A stretch of 64,000 bases of DNA from Lentzea xinjiangensis (GCF_900110955.1 NZ_FOFR01000019.1:62001-126000); one strand, 5' to 3'; counted from the stretch's first letter, positions 24,607-33,077 are shown. Program-made: numbers and translations. Notes: generated by a model not told the origin, from the sequence alone.

Positions 24607-26054
24607 CCGTGGTCCCCGACTTCGGTGGTGGCGGTGGTCTCTGTCCGCGTGACGCCGTCGTGTGCCGAGGTCGGCGGCATGCTCAGGGTGAGCAGGGCGA
24701 CATCGTCGGCGCGGCGCGGGTCGAACCGGTCCAGCAGCGTGACCAGGTGTCCGGTCAGCTCGGCGGCGCGGCATCCAGTGTGGGTGGCCAGGAATTCCTC
24801 CAGTGGCTGCTCGCCGAACTCCTCGCCGGTGTGGGTACGGGCTTCGGTAAGTCCGTCGGTGTAGAACACCAGCGCGTCGCCAGGACGCAGCCGTGCGGTG
24901 CAGGTGATGAACCGCGCGTCGGGCAGCATGCCGATCAGCATCCCGTGCGGAGTCGCCAGCGCCTGCGCGCCGCCGGCTGCTGGCAGCAGATAGGGCGGCG
25001 GGTGCCCGCCGGCGGCCACGACCACCTCGAACTCCGTCGGATCGCCGTCGTCGGGGTTCGGGGAAAGCACGGCGAACGCGGCGGTGCAGAACTTTGGAAG
25101 GGTGTCGAGACTCTGTTCGGCGATCATCGCGGCGTTGAGCTCCGACAGCACCGCGACGGGGTCGTCGTGGTGGGTGGCCAGCGATCGGAGGGTGTAGCGG
25201 ATGAACGAGGTCAGCGACGCCGCCGCGGCGCCCTTGCCGCAGACGTCCCCCAGCACCACGGCCCATCGGCCGCCGGCCAGTGGGAACACGTCGTAGAAGT
25301 CGCCGCCGACCAAGCGGGCGGAGGCGGTGCGGTAGTGCGCGGCCAGTTCCAGGCCGGGGATACGGGGCAGGGCGGGCGGGACGAGGCTGCGTTGCAGGGT
25401 GGTGGCGAAGGATTCGATCTCGGCACGGTCGCGTTCGGCCTGCTCGCGCAGTTCGCGTTCCAGTCGCAGCCGGTGCAGCGCCGACAGCCGCAGCTCCAGC
25501 TCGTCCATCACTACCGCGGCCAGATCCCGCAGTGTGGCCATGCCTGCCTCATCGATCCCGCGCGGTTTGGTGTCGATCACGTTCACGGTGCCCAGCCGGT
25601 GCCCGTCGGCGGTGGCGATCGGCGCGGCGGCGTAGAACCGGACCCCGAGTTCACTGGCCACCAGCGGGTTGTCGCACGCGCGCGGATCGTTGACCGCGTC
25701 GGTGACGACATAGGTGTCATCGTCCAGGATCGCCGACCCGCACAGCCCGGGGTCGCGCCCGATCTGGGTGACGCCGTCCAGGCCGTGGGCGGACTTGAAC
25801 CAGATCCGGTCCTCATCGACGATCGTCACCGACGCGATCGGCACGTCGAACCAGCGGGCCGCCAACCGCGCGACCCGGTCGAACGCGCCGTCCGGCGGGG
25901 TGTCGAGGATGTCGTATCGGCGCACCGCCTCCATCCGCGTGGCTTCCATCCGCGCGGCTTCCACCTGTGCGGCTTCCGCCGCAAGCGGCGAGGCGTCCCG
26001 CTGGCCCGCCACCACGCTCGAGGTCCACGACCCCTCGTGCCGAGCGATCCCCAC
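24603..26054 (-). CDS. GAF-domain PP2C/SpoIIE phosphatase
   Basis: About 483 residues; the GTG at 26054 is one of several possible starts (the frame is open to 26105). Residues about 45-190 are a GAF sensor domain (RYDILDTPPDGAFDRVARLA, VTIVDEDRIWFKSAHGL, FYAAAPIATADGHRLGTVNV). A coiled linker (RLRLERELREQAERDRAEI) leads to a PP2C/SpoIIE domain with metal-binding motifs GGDFYDVF, VLGDVCGKGAAAA and RADDVALL. It senses a small molecule or redox state and dephosphorylates the coupled STAS protein. A tandem of (R)MEA repeats lies just before the GAF domain. Confidence 0.85.
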   Translation of the reverse strand: MGIARHEGSWTSSVVAGQRDASPLAAEAAQVEAARMEATRMEAVRRYDILDTPPDGAFDRVARLAARWFDVPIASVTIVDEDRIWFKSAHGLDGVTQIGRDPGLCGSAILDDDTYVVTDAVNDPRACDNPLVASELGVRFYAAAPIATADGHRLGTVNVIDTKPRGIDEAGMATLRDLAAVVMDELELRLSALHRLRLERELREQAERDRAEIESFATTLQRSLVPPALPRIPGLELAAHYRTASARLVGGDFYDVFPLAGGRWAVVLGDVCGKGAAAASLTSFIRYTLRSLATHHDDPVAVLSELNAAMIAEQSLDTLPKFCTAAFAVLSPNPDDGDPTEFEVVVAAGGHPPPYLLPAAGGAQALATPHGMLIGMLPDARFITCTARLRPGDALVFYTDGLTEARTHTGEEFGEQPLEEFLATHTGCRAAELTGHLVTLLDRFDPRRADDVALLTLSMPPTSAHDGVTRTETTATTEVGDHG

Positions 26055-26366
26055 CTCGAACCCCACCCCTCGCGAGCTTCCTCGGCTTCGCCGCGAGCGT
26101 CGCACACTGTCCGGTTACCTGCCAGCGCCGGTTCGTTTCCGCGCGCAGGACGACCGTACCGGCCGGGCCGATCCCGGCTAACGGTCCTTACCTGCACCAA
26201 CCGTGCCGCAGACGCCATGCCGGGTCATCCGCCCCTGCCCATCGGCGGGCCGTGCTGCACCGCCACCTCGCCGCAGCCCGCGACGCCTAGATGATTGATT
26301 CCTGGATCTTCAGTGGTCATAGGCGATCAGTGAGCGTTTGACGGCGACCCGCGGGCCGACAAGTCG

Positions 26367-27082
26367 ATGACCGAGGAGAAACGCCGGGACTTCTCGAACT
26401 TGATACTTCTGTGCGGCTACCACCACGAGGTCGTTGACGGTGAGGAGACCCGCGACGAGTACACGGTTGAGATGCTGACCGAGTGGAAGACCGCGCGGGA
26501 GAGCGAACTCGGAGTCGACCTCAGTCCTCTCAACGGTGTGCTCAACGAAGGCAACCTGGAAGCGCGCTGAAGGCCACGGTCACGAACGTCGTCATCCAGA
26601 CAAAGACTGAGGTACTTGGGGCGATAGAGCGAGTTGAGGATCTCGGTCAGGAAAGCGTTCGCTTGCTGCGAGCCCTGATAGAAGAGGTCTTCGACCGGCC
26701 CTACATCGATCTCGACGCGGTTGCTTCGCTGGCCGAGTCGGCACAGCTGCTTGAGCATCTCCCGGCCACGGCCGGCGTGCTTCAGGAAACCTCGCGTTCC
26801 TTGAGTCACCTGCCGGACAGCGCAGACACGTTGTCGTCCTCGTCTACGCGACTCATCTCGACGACCGACTACATCGGGATGCTCAGCACCGCAGTGCATT
26901 GCCTGCCTGACTACACAGAGCAGCTGCGATCAGCCCTATCGCCGCTGCTGGACCTGTCTGATCACACGGGCAGCTTGGTGTACTTCGCCAATAGTCTCAC
27001 CGAGACTCGTGACTCGATCAGCGACTCCATTCGCGAGATCAGTTCATCATGTTGGCGCGTTGGAGCTTACCCGACCGCATAA
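26367..27082 (+). pseudogene. HNH-type nuclease remnant with helical C-terminal part
   Basis: MTEEKRRDFSNLILLCGYHH EVVDGEETRDEYTVEMLTEWK is the second half of the HNH module often placed in bacterial defence proteins (usual layout: GPRxD..MT.eeR....NLILLC..HH..VD..et). DGDPRADKS can be read just before it but a TGA follows three codons further upstream, so the first half with its zinc Cys is gone. The first frame ends at 26570; the adjacent frame continues with ATVTNVVIQTKTEVLGAIER and about 150 mostly helical residues to 27082. So the gene is both 5'-truncated and frameshifted at about 26562-26567. Function of the helical part is unknown. Confidence 0.55.
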
Positions 27083-27509
27083 GTGACCTGTGGGACCGGA
27101 GTACGGCACGTCCTGCCCGCCTTCCTTTTGCGCCCAACTGGGGTTCGTTGCGATTGTCCTCGTTGAGGGAGTCGGTCGGCGCGAAATGACGCTTGTCGCC
27201 CTTCGTGGTCCTCTTGCGGATGGCTCGCCGGGCTGACCGGCGTGTGCCTTTTCTGGGCAGAAGGGCTCCCGCGTGCCATGGGTAGCGGAGGGGGCAGGGC
27301 CAGCCATGGTGGACGGCGTGAGGTTAGACCAATCCCTCTCCTGGAGGGTCTATTGTGGACGGCAGTAGCCGTCCACAATAGACTTCCCGGTGCATTCTGG
27401 GGGCATTTGACGTCGGGACCCAATGGGAATCTATGGGGTCTGACCAGGTATGACATGCCTGTGGGGCCGTTTTCGGAAGTTGTCCCGAAAACGGCCTCAT
27501 CGTGACCCG
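27083..27509. other. intergenic region with two perfect hairpins
   Basis: No gene. GTCTATTGTGGACGGC and its exact complement (27348-27383, 16-bp stem, 4-nt loop, no T run) form one hairpin. GGCCGTTTTCGG and its exact complement (27465-27476 / 27485-27496) form another, 14 nt beyond the kamA stop on the minus strand, where it probably terminates kamA. The region marks the border between the decayed left part and the intact metabolic part. Confidence 0.5.
27465..27496 (-). terminator. hairpin after kamA
   Basis: A perfect 12-bp stem with an 8-nt loop, 14 nt downstream of the kamA stop. It lacks a T tract on the minus strand, as is common in high-GC actinomycetes. Confidence 0.55.
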
Positions 27510-28898
27510 TCAGGTCTGGCCGGCCCACCACTTCTGGCCGGCCTCGCCCAGCGTCGAGATCGGGTCGTAGTAGGGGTAGCGGCGGTCGAGCGCCTCGGGG
27601 TCTTCGAGCTCGATTCCGGTGCGGTAGTTCTTGGTCCAGTAGGAAATGCCCAGCTCACGGTCATATTCGGCGAGCTGGTGCACCCACCGCTTGCCCACGT
27701 ACGGAACGTCGCACACGATCCGCGGCGTGGCATAACCGGGCAGGTAGCCCATGATCGCGTGCTGAAGCTCCTGGGCTTCCCAGACGGACACCCTCCAGTG
27801 CTCTGCGTTGGGGATCATGTCGCACATGTAGAAGTAGTACGGCAGGATGTTCGCTTCCCCTTGCAGCGCGAAGCAGAGGTCCAGCAGGTCGTCGGGTGTG
27901 GCGTTGACGCCCCTCATCAGCACGCCCTGGTTGCGCACGTCCCGCACGCCCACCTCGCGGGCGGTTCGCGCGGCCTCGGCGACCAGCGGGGTCACGGACT
28001 GGGCGTGGTTGACGTGGGTGTGGATCGCGAGGTTCACGCCGCGGCGTGCGGCCGTGCGGGCCACGCGTTCCAGGCCTTCGACGACGCGCGGCTGGAGCCA
28101 GTGCTGGGGCAGGCCGGCCAGTGCCTTGGTGGCCAGGCGGACGTCGCGGACGGTCTCGATGTCCAGCAGGCGCATCAGGAACGACTCGAGCTGCGGCCAC
28201 GGCACGTTCGCGACGTCGCCGCCGGAGACCACGACGTCGCGGACGCCGGGGGTCTTCTTCAGGTACTCGATCATCTGGTCCTGGCGGTCGACCGGCTTCA
28301 GGGACAGCTTGTGCTTGTCGACCAACGGCGTGGAGTTGCCGACGAGGTCCATGCGGGTGCAGTGCCCGCAGTACTGCGGGCAGGTGGACACCATCTCGGC
28401 GAGGACCTTGGTGGGGTAGCGGTGGGTCAGCCCTTCGACCACCCACATCTCCGCCTCGTGCAGTGAGTCCCGCTGCGAGTGCGGGTGTGACGGCCAGCGC
28501 GGGTCGCGGTCGGAGGAGACCGGCAGCATGTAGCGGCGGACCGGGTCGGCGAGGAACGCCTCGGTGAACTCGCCGGGGGTCAGGGCGGCGTCGACGGCCA
28601 TCGTGTTGACCATCTGCGGGGGGATCAGCATCGACATCGTCGCGAGCTTCTGCTGGTCCGCGGCGAGGTCGTCGTAGAACTCCTCGGTCAGCAGGTCGCC
28701 CGCGACCTTGCGGAGCTGCTTCACGTTCTTCACGCAGTTCACGCGCTGCCACTGGGCGTCGCGCCACTGCGCCTCGGTCACGTGCGCCCAGCCGGGGAAG
28801 CGCCGCCAGTCGGGTTCGACCAGCTCACGGCGGACGTACGTGTACGGCTGTCGGTCGAGCCGCTCCAGCGCGGTGGGGGCGTCGTGCAGCGCGGTCAT
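27510..28898 (-). CDS. kamA: KamA-family radical SAM aminomutase (lysine 2,3-aminomutase-like)
   Basis: 462 residues. The radical-SAM cluster motif C173-x3-C177-x2-C180 (CPQYCGHC) is intact, as are SGGD and the TIM-barrel blocks VNLAIHTHVNHAQSVTP and GEANILPYYFYMCDMIP. The PLP lysine of this family sits in PGGGGK; here the aligned segment after GYATPRIVCD is VPYVGK (K403). From memory of the clostridial enzyme, two Asp bind the substrate epsilon-amino group; the second aligns with D360 (YMCDMIP) but the first aligns with A333 (RGVNA instead of RGVND). The enzyme should move an alpha-amino group to the beta carbon. Lysine to beta-lysine is the likely reaction given kamD/kamE/kdd/kal downstream, but the substitutions leave room for another substrate. 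Confidence 0.85.
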   Translation of the reverse strand: MTALHDAPTALERLDRQPYTYVRRELVEPDWRRFPGWAHVTEAQWRDAQWQRVNCVKNVKQLRKVAGDLLTEEFYDDLAADQQKLATMSMLIPPQMVNTMAVDAALTPGEFTEAFLADPVRRYMLPVSSDRDPRWPSHPHSQRDSLHEAEMWVVEGLTHRYPTKVLAEMVSTCPQYCGHCTRMDLVGNSTPLVDKHKLSLKPVDRQDQMIEYLKKTPGVRDVVVSGGDVANVPWPQLESFLMRLLDIETVRDVRLATKALAGLPQHWLQPRVVEGLERVARTAARRGVNLAIHTHVNHAQSVTPLVAEAARTAREVGVRDVRNQGVLMRGVNATPDDLLDLCFALQGEANILPYYFYMCDMIPNAEHWRVSVWEAQELQHAIMGYLPGYATPRIVCDVPYVGKRWVHQLAEYDRELGISYWTKNYRTGIELEDPEALDRRYPYYDPISTLGEAGQKWWAGQT

Positions 28899-28923
28899 CC
28901 GTACTCCTCAGCGTCGAGGTGGC

Positions 28924-28934
28924 GTGAAGATATC
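28924..28934 (-). promoter_or_regulatory. GTGAAGATATC element upstream of kamA
   Basis: The 11-mer lies about 26 nt upstream of the kamA ATG. The same 11-mer occurs 35 nt upstream of the kdd start at 33033-33043, where it extends into a perfect palindrome. In the kamA copy the palindrome is imperfect (GAAGATATCCTG). A shared operator for both halves of the pathway is inferred. Confidence 0.5.
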
Positions 28935-29028
28935 CTGTCACACCGCTAGGTCGCCGTAAATATTTCTGATCAAGCCCTGGTGGAGTCCTGGTCGGGAGCA
29001 ATTCGGCGGGTCCGTGCGTTGTCCAGGC

Positions 29029-29493
29029 ATGGCCCTCTTCGCGCTGCTGCTGCTCGGGTTCTTCGCCGAGGTCGCGGTCCTGGTCGCCGTCGGCAACGCC
29101 ATCGGCGGGCTGTGGATGATCGCGCTGCTGTTGCTCGGCACCCTCGTCGGCCTGTCGCTGGTGCGCAGGCAGGGGGCGCAGACGATGGCCGCGTTCTCCG
29201 AGACGGTGTGGAAGCGCCGGCAGCCGCACCAGGAGATGGCCGACGGCGTGCTCATCGCGGCGGCCGGGGCGTTGATCATGGTGCCGGGCTTCCTCAGCGA
29301 CGCGGTGGCGTTGTTCCTGCTGTTCCCGCCCACGCGCCGGCTCGTCAGCAGGCGGATCGCCCGCAAGGCCGAGGCGGCGGCGCTCAAGTTCGAGCACGAG
29401 CGGCGGTTCGGGGCCGGTCAGGTCGTCGAGGGCCAGGTGGCCGACGTCGACGCGGGTCCGGTGATCATCACGGAGCGGCGCGAGCTGACGTGA
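29029..29493 (+). CDS. fxsA: FxsA-family membrane protein
   Basis: 154 residues from the ATG at 29029; GTG at 29014 is an alternative. The FxsA domain reads LFALLLLGFFAEVAVLVAVG, GLWMIALLLLGTLVGLSLVR and DGVLIAAAGALIMVPGFLSD, with the characteristic PGF(L/F)(S/T)D turn and a third membrane segment VALFLLFPPTRRL. A basic/acidic cytoplasmic tail follows. FxsA was named for suppression of F-exclusion of phage T7 in E. coli; its normal role is unclear. The stop overlaps the GTG of the next gene, a GNAT acetyltransferase, so the two are coupled. Confidence 0.85.
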   Translation: MALFALLLLGFFAEVAVLVAVGNAIGGLWMIALLLLGTLVGLSLVRRQGAQTMAAFSETVWKRRQPHQEMADGVLIAAAGALIMVPGFLSDAVALFLLFPPTRRLVSRRIARKAEAAALKFEHERRFGAGQVVEGQVADVDAGPVIITERRELT

Positions 29494-30050
29494 TCCGCGC
29501 GTACCGGCCGGCCGATCTGGGCGCGCTCTACGACATCTGCCTCGACACCGGCGACGGTGGGCGGGGTGCACGTCATCTGTTCGACGACCCGCGGCTGCTC
29601 GGTCACGCCTACGTCGGGCCCTACGTGGCGTTCGAGCCTGATCTGGCGTTCGTGGTGGAGGACGACCTCGGCGTTTGCGGCTATGCGGTCGCGGCGTCCG
29701 ACAGCGAGGCGTTCGAAGACCGCTGCGACCGCGACTGGTGGCCTGACCTGCGCATCCGCTACCCGTTGGGGACGAACGCGAACCGGGTCGTGCAGCAGAT
29801 CCACCACCCGGTGCGTGTCGATCCTTTCCTGGTTCACGACTATCCGGCGCACATGCACGTGAACTTGCTGCCGCGCGCGAAAGGCAAGGGGTTCGGCCGT
29901 GGACTCGTCCGGACCGTGCTCGAACGCCTGGAAAAGGGCGTCCATGTGCACGTCCGGCGCCACAACACACACGCGCTCGGCTTTTGGGAGCACGTCGGCT
30001 TCCGTGTGATCGACTCCGCGGACGAGCTCGTGCTCGGGCTGCGCCTCTAG
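29490..30050 (+). CDS. GNAT-family N-acetyltransferase
   Basis: 186 residues from a GTG overlapping the fxsA stop. The fold follows the GNAT order: IRAYRPADLGALYDICLDTG, FVVEDDLGVCGYAVAASDSE, MHVNLLPRAKGKGFGRGLVR (acetyl-CoA pyrophosphate loop with RAKGKGFG) and HALGFWEHVGFRVID. Overall layout (HLFDDPRLLGHAYVGPYVAF) resembles acetyltransferases linked to hexosaminidases/OGA-like proteins in actinomycetes. The substrate is unknown. It converges with the SsgA-like gene with a 4-bp overlap. Confidence 0.8.
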   Translation: MIRAYRPADLGALYDICLDTGDGGRGARHLFDDPRLLGHAYVGPYVAFEPDLAFVVEDDLGVCGYAVAASDSEAFEDRCDRDWWPDLRIRYPLGTNANRVVQQIHHPVRVDPFLVHDYPAHMHVNLLPRAKGKGFGRGLVRTVLERLEKGVHVHVRRHNTHALGFWEHVGFRVIDSADELVLGLRL

Positions 30051-30442
30051 GCGAGCAGGTCCTTGAGCAGCAGCTCGAAGTCGACGACCTCGGCACCGGC
30101 CGGCACCGCCGCGTAGGTGGACCGCAGGAACCGGCGCAGCTCGTCGGCCGGCAGGTGGAACACGGCGTGCGAGTCCTCGGTGTGCAGCTCCAGCACGAGG
30201 ACGTCCCCGTCCGCCGGCCTCAGCCGCACGTCGCCGAGCCCCGCGGGGGACAGCAGGCCGTTCGACAGCAACTCGCGGCCGACGAGCCACGTCGACTCCT
30301 GGTCGTGTGCGTGGAAGCGCATCGTCACCGCGTGGGGATCGTCCGACCGGTACTGGAGGTCGACGTCCATCGGCTCGATCGTGCCGTCCGGCCGGATGAA
30401 CTCGACGACGGTGGCTGTGCCGACCCGGGTCTCGTTGAACAT
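30047..30442 (-). CDS. SsgA-family sporulation/cell division regulator
   Basis: 131 residues. Typical SALP features: VVEFIRPDGTIEPMDVDLQY near the N-terminus, DPHAVTMRFHAHDQESTWLV GRELLSNGL and the C-terminal HLPADELRRFLRSTYAAVP. SsgA-like proteins occur only in morphologically complex actinomycetes and recruit or position the divisome or wall machinery during sporulation. Which of the SALP subtypes this is cannot be told by eye. It is divergent from the LLM oxidoreductase gene. Confidence 0.85.
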   Translation of the reverse strand: MFNETRVGTATVVEFIRPDGTIEPMDVDLQYRSDDPHAVTMRFHAHDQESTWLVGRELLSNGLLSPAGLGDVRLRPADGDVLVLELHTEDSHAVFHLPADELRRFLRSTYAAVPAGAEVVDFELLLKDLLA

Positions 30443-30542
30443 CGCCGTTCCTCCTCCGCTTCGAGGGTGCTGAGGTACACACGGACGTCGTCCCGGATCG
30501 GTTCAAAGCTTCTAAAACCGGCACATTGGGTACTGAAGGCGC

Positions 30543-31502
30543 ATGACCGTCTACGGCATCCACGCATCACACGAGCAGATACACCCCACCGACCTGCTCT
30601 CCGCAGTGCGCAGGGCCGAGGAGGCCGGGTTCGGCGCGGCGATGAGCTCCGACCACTTCTCACCGTGGAGCTCGCGCCAGGGCCAGTCCGGGTACGCCTG
30701 GTCCTGGCTGGGCGCCGCGCTGCAGGCGACGAGTCTGCCGTTCGGCGTGGTCACGGCGCCGGGCCAGCGCTATCACCCGGCCATCAGCGCGCAGGCGATC
30801 GGCACGCTGGCCGCGATGTACCCCGGCCGGTTCTGGGCCGCGCTCGGCACCGGCGAGGCGAGCAACGAGCACATCACCGGCGACGGGTGGCCGCGCAAGG
30901 ACATCCGCACGGCCCGTCTGCGCGAATGCGTCGACATCATCCGTGCGCTGCTTTCCGGCGAGGAGGTGAGCCACGACGGCCTGGTCACCGTCGACCGCGC
31001 CAAGCTGTGGACGTTGCCCGAGCAGCCCCCGTTGCTGATCGGCGCGGCCGTGAGCCCGGAGACCGCGCGCTGGTGCGCCTCGTGGGCGGACGGCCTGATC
31101 ACCGTGAACGCCTCTCCCGACCGGCTGCGCAAGGTGGCCGACGCCTACCGCGACGCCGGCGGCCGGGGCAAGCTGCACCTGCAGGTGCACCTGAGCTGGG
31201 ACCCCAGCGAGGACGCCGCGATGGAGATCGCGCACGAGCAGTGGCGCACCAACGTCTTCCGCCCGCCGGTGTGCTGGGACCTGGAGATGGCCGAGCACTT
31301 CGACGTGGTCGGCGAGCAGGTCAGCACGGAGCAGGTGGCCGAGGTCGTCAACGTCTCGTCCGACCTGAAGTGGCACGCCGAACAGCTCCACGCGTACGCG
31401 GAGCTGGGGTTCGAGGAGATCTACCTGCACCACGTCGGCCAGGAGCTGACGCCGTTCATCGATGCGTTCGGCGAGCACGTCCTGCCGGAGGTGACCGCGT
31501 GA
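30543..31502 (+). CDS. F420-dependent LLM-class oxidoreductase
   Basis: 319 residues. A luciferase-like monooxygenase TIM barrel of the F420 type: VYGIHASHEQIHPTDLLSAV, MSSDHFSPWSSRQGQSGYAW SWLGAA, VTAPGQRYHPAISAQAIGTL and FWAALGTGEASNEHITGDGW. These features match the TIGR03557 group related to F420-dependent glucose-6-phosphate dehydrogenase. Its stop overlaps the GTG of the following amylase-family gene, so the two are coupled, an arrangement suggesting a shared sugar-related role. The substrate is unknown. Confidence 0.85.
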   Translation: MTVYGIHASHEQIHPTDLLSAVRRAEEAGFGAAMSSDHFSPWSSRQGQSGYAWSWLGAALQATSLPFGVVTAPGQRYHPAISAQAIGTLAAMYPGRFWAALGTGEASNEHITGDGWPRKDIRTARLRECVDIIRALLSGEEVSHDGLVTVDRAKLWTLPEQPPLLIGAAVSPETARWCASWADGLITVNASPDRLRKVADAYRDAGGRGKLHLQVHLSWDPSEDAAMEIAHEQWRTNVFRPPVCWDLEMAEHFDVVGEQVSTEQVAEVVNVSSDLKWHAEQLHAYAELGFEEIYLHHVGQELTPFIDAFGEHVLPEVTA

Positions 31503-33007
31503 TCAGCACGTCTGACGTCTGGTGGAAGAACGCCGTCCTCTACTGCCTCGACGTGGAGACCTTCTCCGACAACGGCTTCCGCGGGGCCACCGAGCGCATC
31601 GACCACCTTCACTCGTTAGGCGTTACGTGTGTGTGGTTGATGCCGTTCTACCCAACCCCTGAGCGCGATGACGGCTACGACATCACCGATTACTACGGCG
31701 TCGACCCCCGGCTCGGCTCGCTCGGCGACTTCGTGGAGTTCGTGCGCGCGGCACGCGACCGCGGCATGCGCGTCATCGCCGACCTCGTCGTGAACCACAC
31801 GTCCGACCAGCACCCGTGGTTCCACGACCCCGACAAGCGCGACTGGTACGTCTGGGTCGACGAGCCGCCGGCCGACGGTCCGCAGGGGATCACGTTCCCG
31901 GACGAGGAGAACAGCCTCTGGGAGTACTCGGAGGAGGTCGGCAAGTACTACCTGCACCGCTTCTACAAGCACCAGCCCGACCTCAACGTGTCGAACCCGG
32001 CGGTGCGCGACGAGATCGCGCGGATCATGGGCTTCTGGATGGAGCTCGGGCTGAGCGGCTTCCGCGTGGACGCCGTGCCGTTCCTGCTGGAGCACACCGA
32101 CCGCCTGGACGCCGCTGCGCTGCCCGACCCGCACGACTACCTCACCGACCTGCGGGCGTTCCTCAACCGCCGCAACGGTGAGGGCGTGCTGCTGGGCGAG
32201 GTCAACCTGCCGTACAAGGACACGATGGCGTTCTACGGCCAGGGCGTCGGTGACGAGCTGACGATGTGCTTCGACTTCGTCGGCATGCAGGCGATGTACC
32301 TCTCGCTGGCGCGGCAGTCGAGCGGACCGCTGGTCAAGGCCCTGCAGGAACGCCCGGAGCCGCCCCGCGACGGGCACTGGGCGACGTTCGTGCGCAACCA
32401 CGACGAGCTGACCTTGGACAAGCTGCCCACCGACGAGCGCCAGGAGGTCTTCGACGCCTTCGGGCCCGAGAAGTCCATGCAGCTCTACGGGCGGGGCCTG
32501 CGCCGGCGGCTGCCCGGCATGCTCAACGGCGACCAGCGCCGCATCCGCATGGTCTACAGCCTGCTGTTCACGCTGCCGGGCACGCCGGTGCTCTTCTACG
32601 GCGAGGAGATCGGGCTCGAGGAGGACCTGTCGCTGGAGGGCAGGCTCGCGGTCCGCGTGCCGATGGACTGGGAGGCCGTGGGCAAGCAGCGCCACGACCC
32701 CGACTCGCTGCTGGGCTGGATGCGGCTCATGATCCAGCGCTACCGGGAGTGCCCGGAGCTCGCGTGGGGCACGTTCCAGGTGCTCGACACGGAAGAGCCG
32801 TGCGTGTTCGCGCACCGCGCCGACTGCGACGGCGGCTCGGTGATCGCCGTGCACAACCTCGCGGACCAGGACGTGACCGTGCGGGTTCCGGCCGAGGGCG
32901 TGCTCGCGGACCTGCTGACCGGCGGCACCGTGAAGCCGGCGAAGAGCGGCGCCAAGGTGGACCTCGCTCCGTACGACTGCCGGTGGTACCGCCTGATCAC
33001 CGAGTGA
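31499..33007 (+). CDS. GH13 alpha-amylase family enzyme (trehalose-synthase-like)
   Basis: 502 residues from a GTG overlapping the upstream stop. GH13 regions are all present: VIADLVVNHTSDQHPWF (region I), GFRVDAVPFLL with the nucleophile Asp (II), LLGEVNLP with the acid/base Glu (III), and VRNHDELTLDKL with the third Asp (IV). VWLMPFYPTPERDDGYDITDY places it near trehalose synthase (maltose to trehalose) and related amylases. A C-terminal beta domain (VIAVHNLADQDVTVRVP) follows. There is no signal peptide, so it acts on intracellular maltose, trehalose or glycogen-derived sugar. Confidence 0.85.
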   Translation: MISTSDVWWKNAVLYCLDVETFSDNGFRGATERIDHLHSLGVTCVWLMPFYPTPERDDGYDITDYYGVDPRLGSLGDFVEFVRAARDRGMRVIADLVVNHTSDQHPWFHDPDKRDWYVWVDEPPADGPQGITFPDEENSLWEYSEEVGKYYLHRFYKHQPDLNVSNPAVRDEIARIMGFWMELGLSGFRVDAVPFLLEHTDRLDAAALPDPHDYLTDLRAFLNRRNGEGVLLGEVNLPYKDTMAFYGQGVGDELTMCFDFVGMQAMYLSLARQSSGPLVKALQERPEPPRDGHWATFVRNHDELTLDKLPTDERQEVFDAFGPEKSMQLYGRGLRRRLPGMLNGDQRRIRMVYSLLFTLPGTPVLFYGEEIGLEEDLSLEGRLAVRVPMDWEAVGKQRHDPDSLLGWMRLMIQRYRECPELAWGTFQVLDTEEPCVFAHRADCDGGSVIAVHNLADQDVTVRVPAEGVLADLLTGGTVKPAKSGAKVDLAPYDCRWYRLITE

Positions 33008-33032
33008 TGCTTGCGGGATCTCCTCGGTTCAC

Positions 33033-33046
33033 GTGAAGATATCTTC
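33033..33046 (+). promoter_or_regulatory. GTGAAGATATCTTC palindromic element upstream of kdd
   Basis: GAAGATATCTTC (33035-33046) is a perfect 12-bp palindrome 31 nt before the kdd GTG. Its GTGAAGATATC core is repeated exactly upstream of kamA at 28924-28934. This is the best candidate operator for a lysine-degradation regulator. Confidence 0.5.
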
Positions 33047-33077
33047 GAGACAGCGTCGTCGACCGAAGGATTTTCAG

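Noticed and set aside
29984..31498. Extension of the GH13 enzyme to 1,007 residues
   Set aside because: The upstream frame overlaps the well-supported LLM oxidoreductase and SsgA-like genes; the GTG at 31499 overlapping the previous stop is the natural start.
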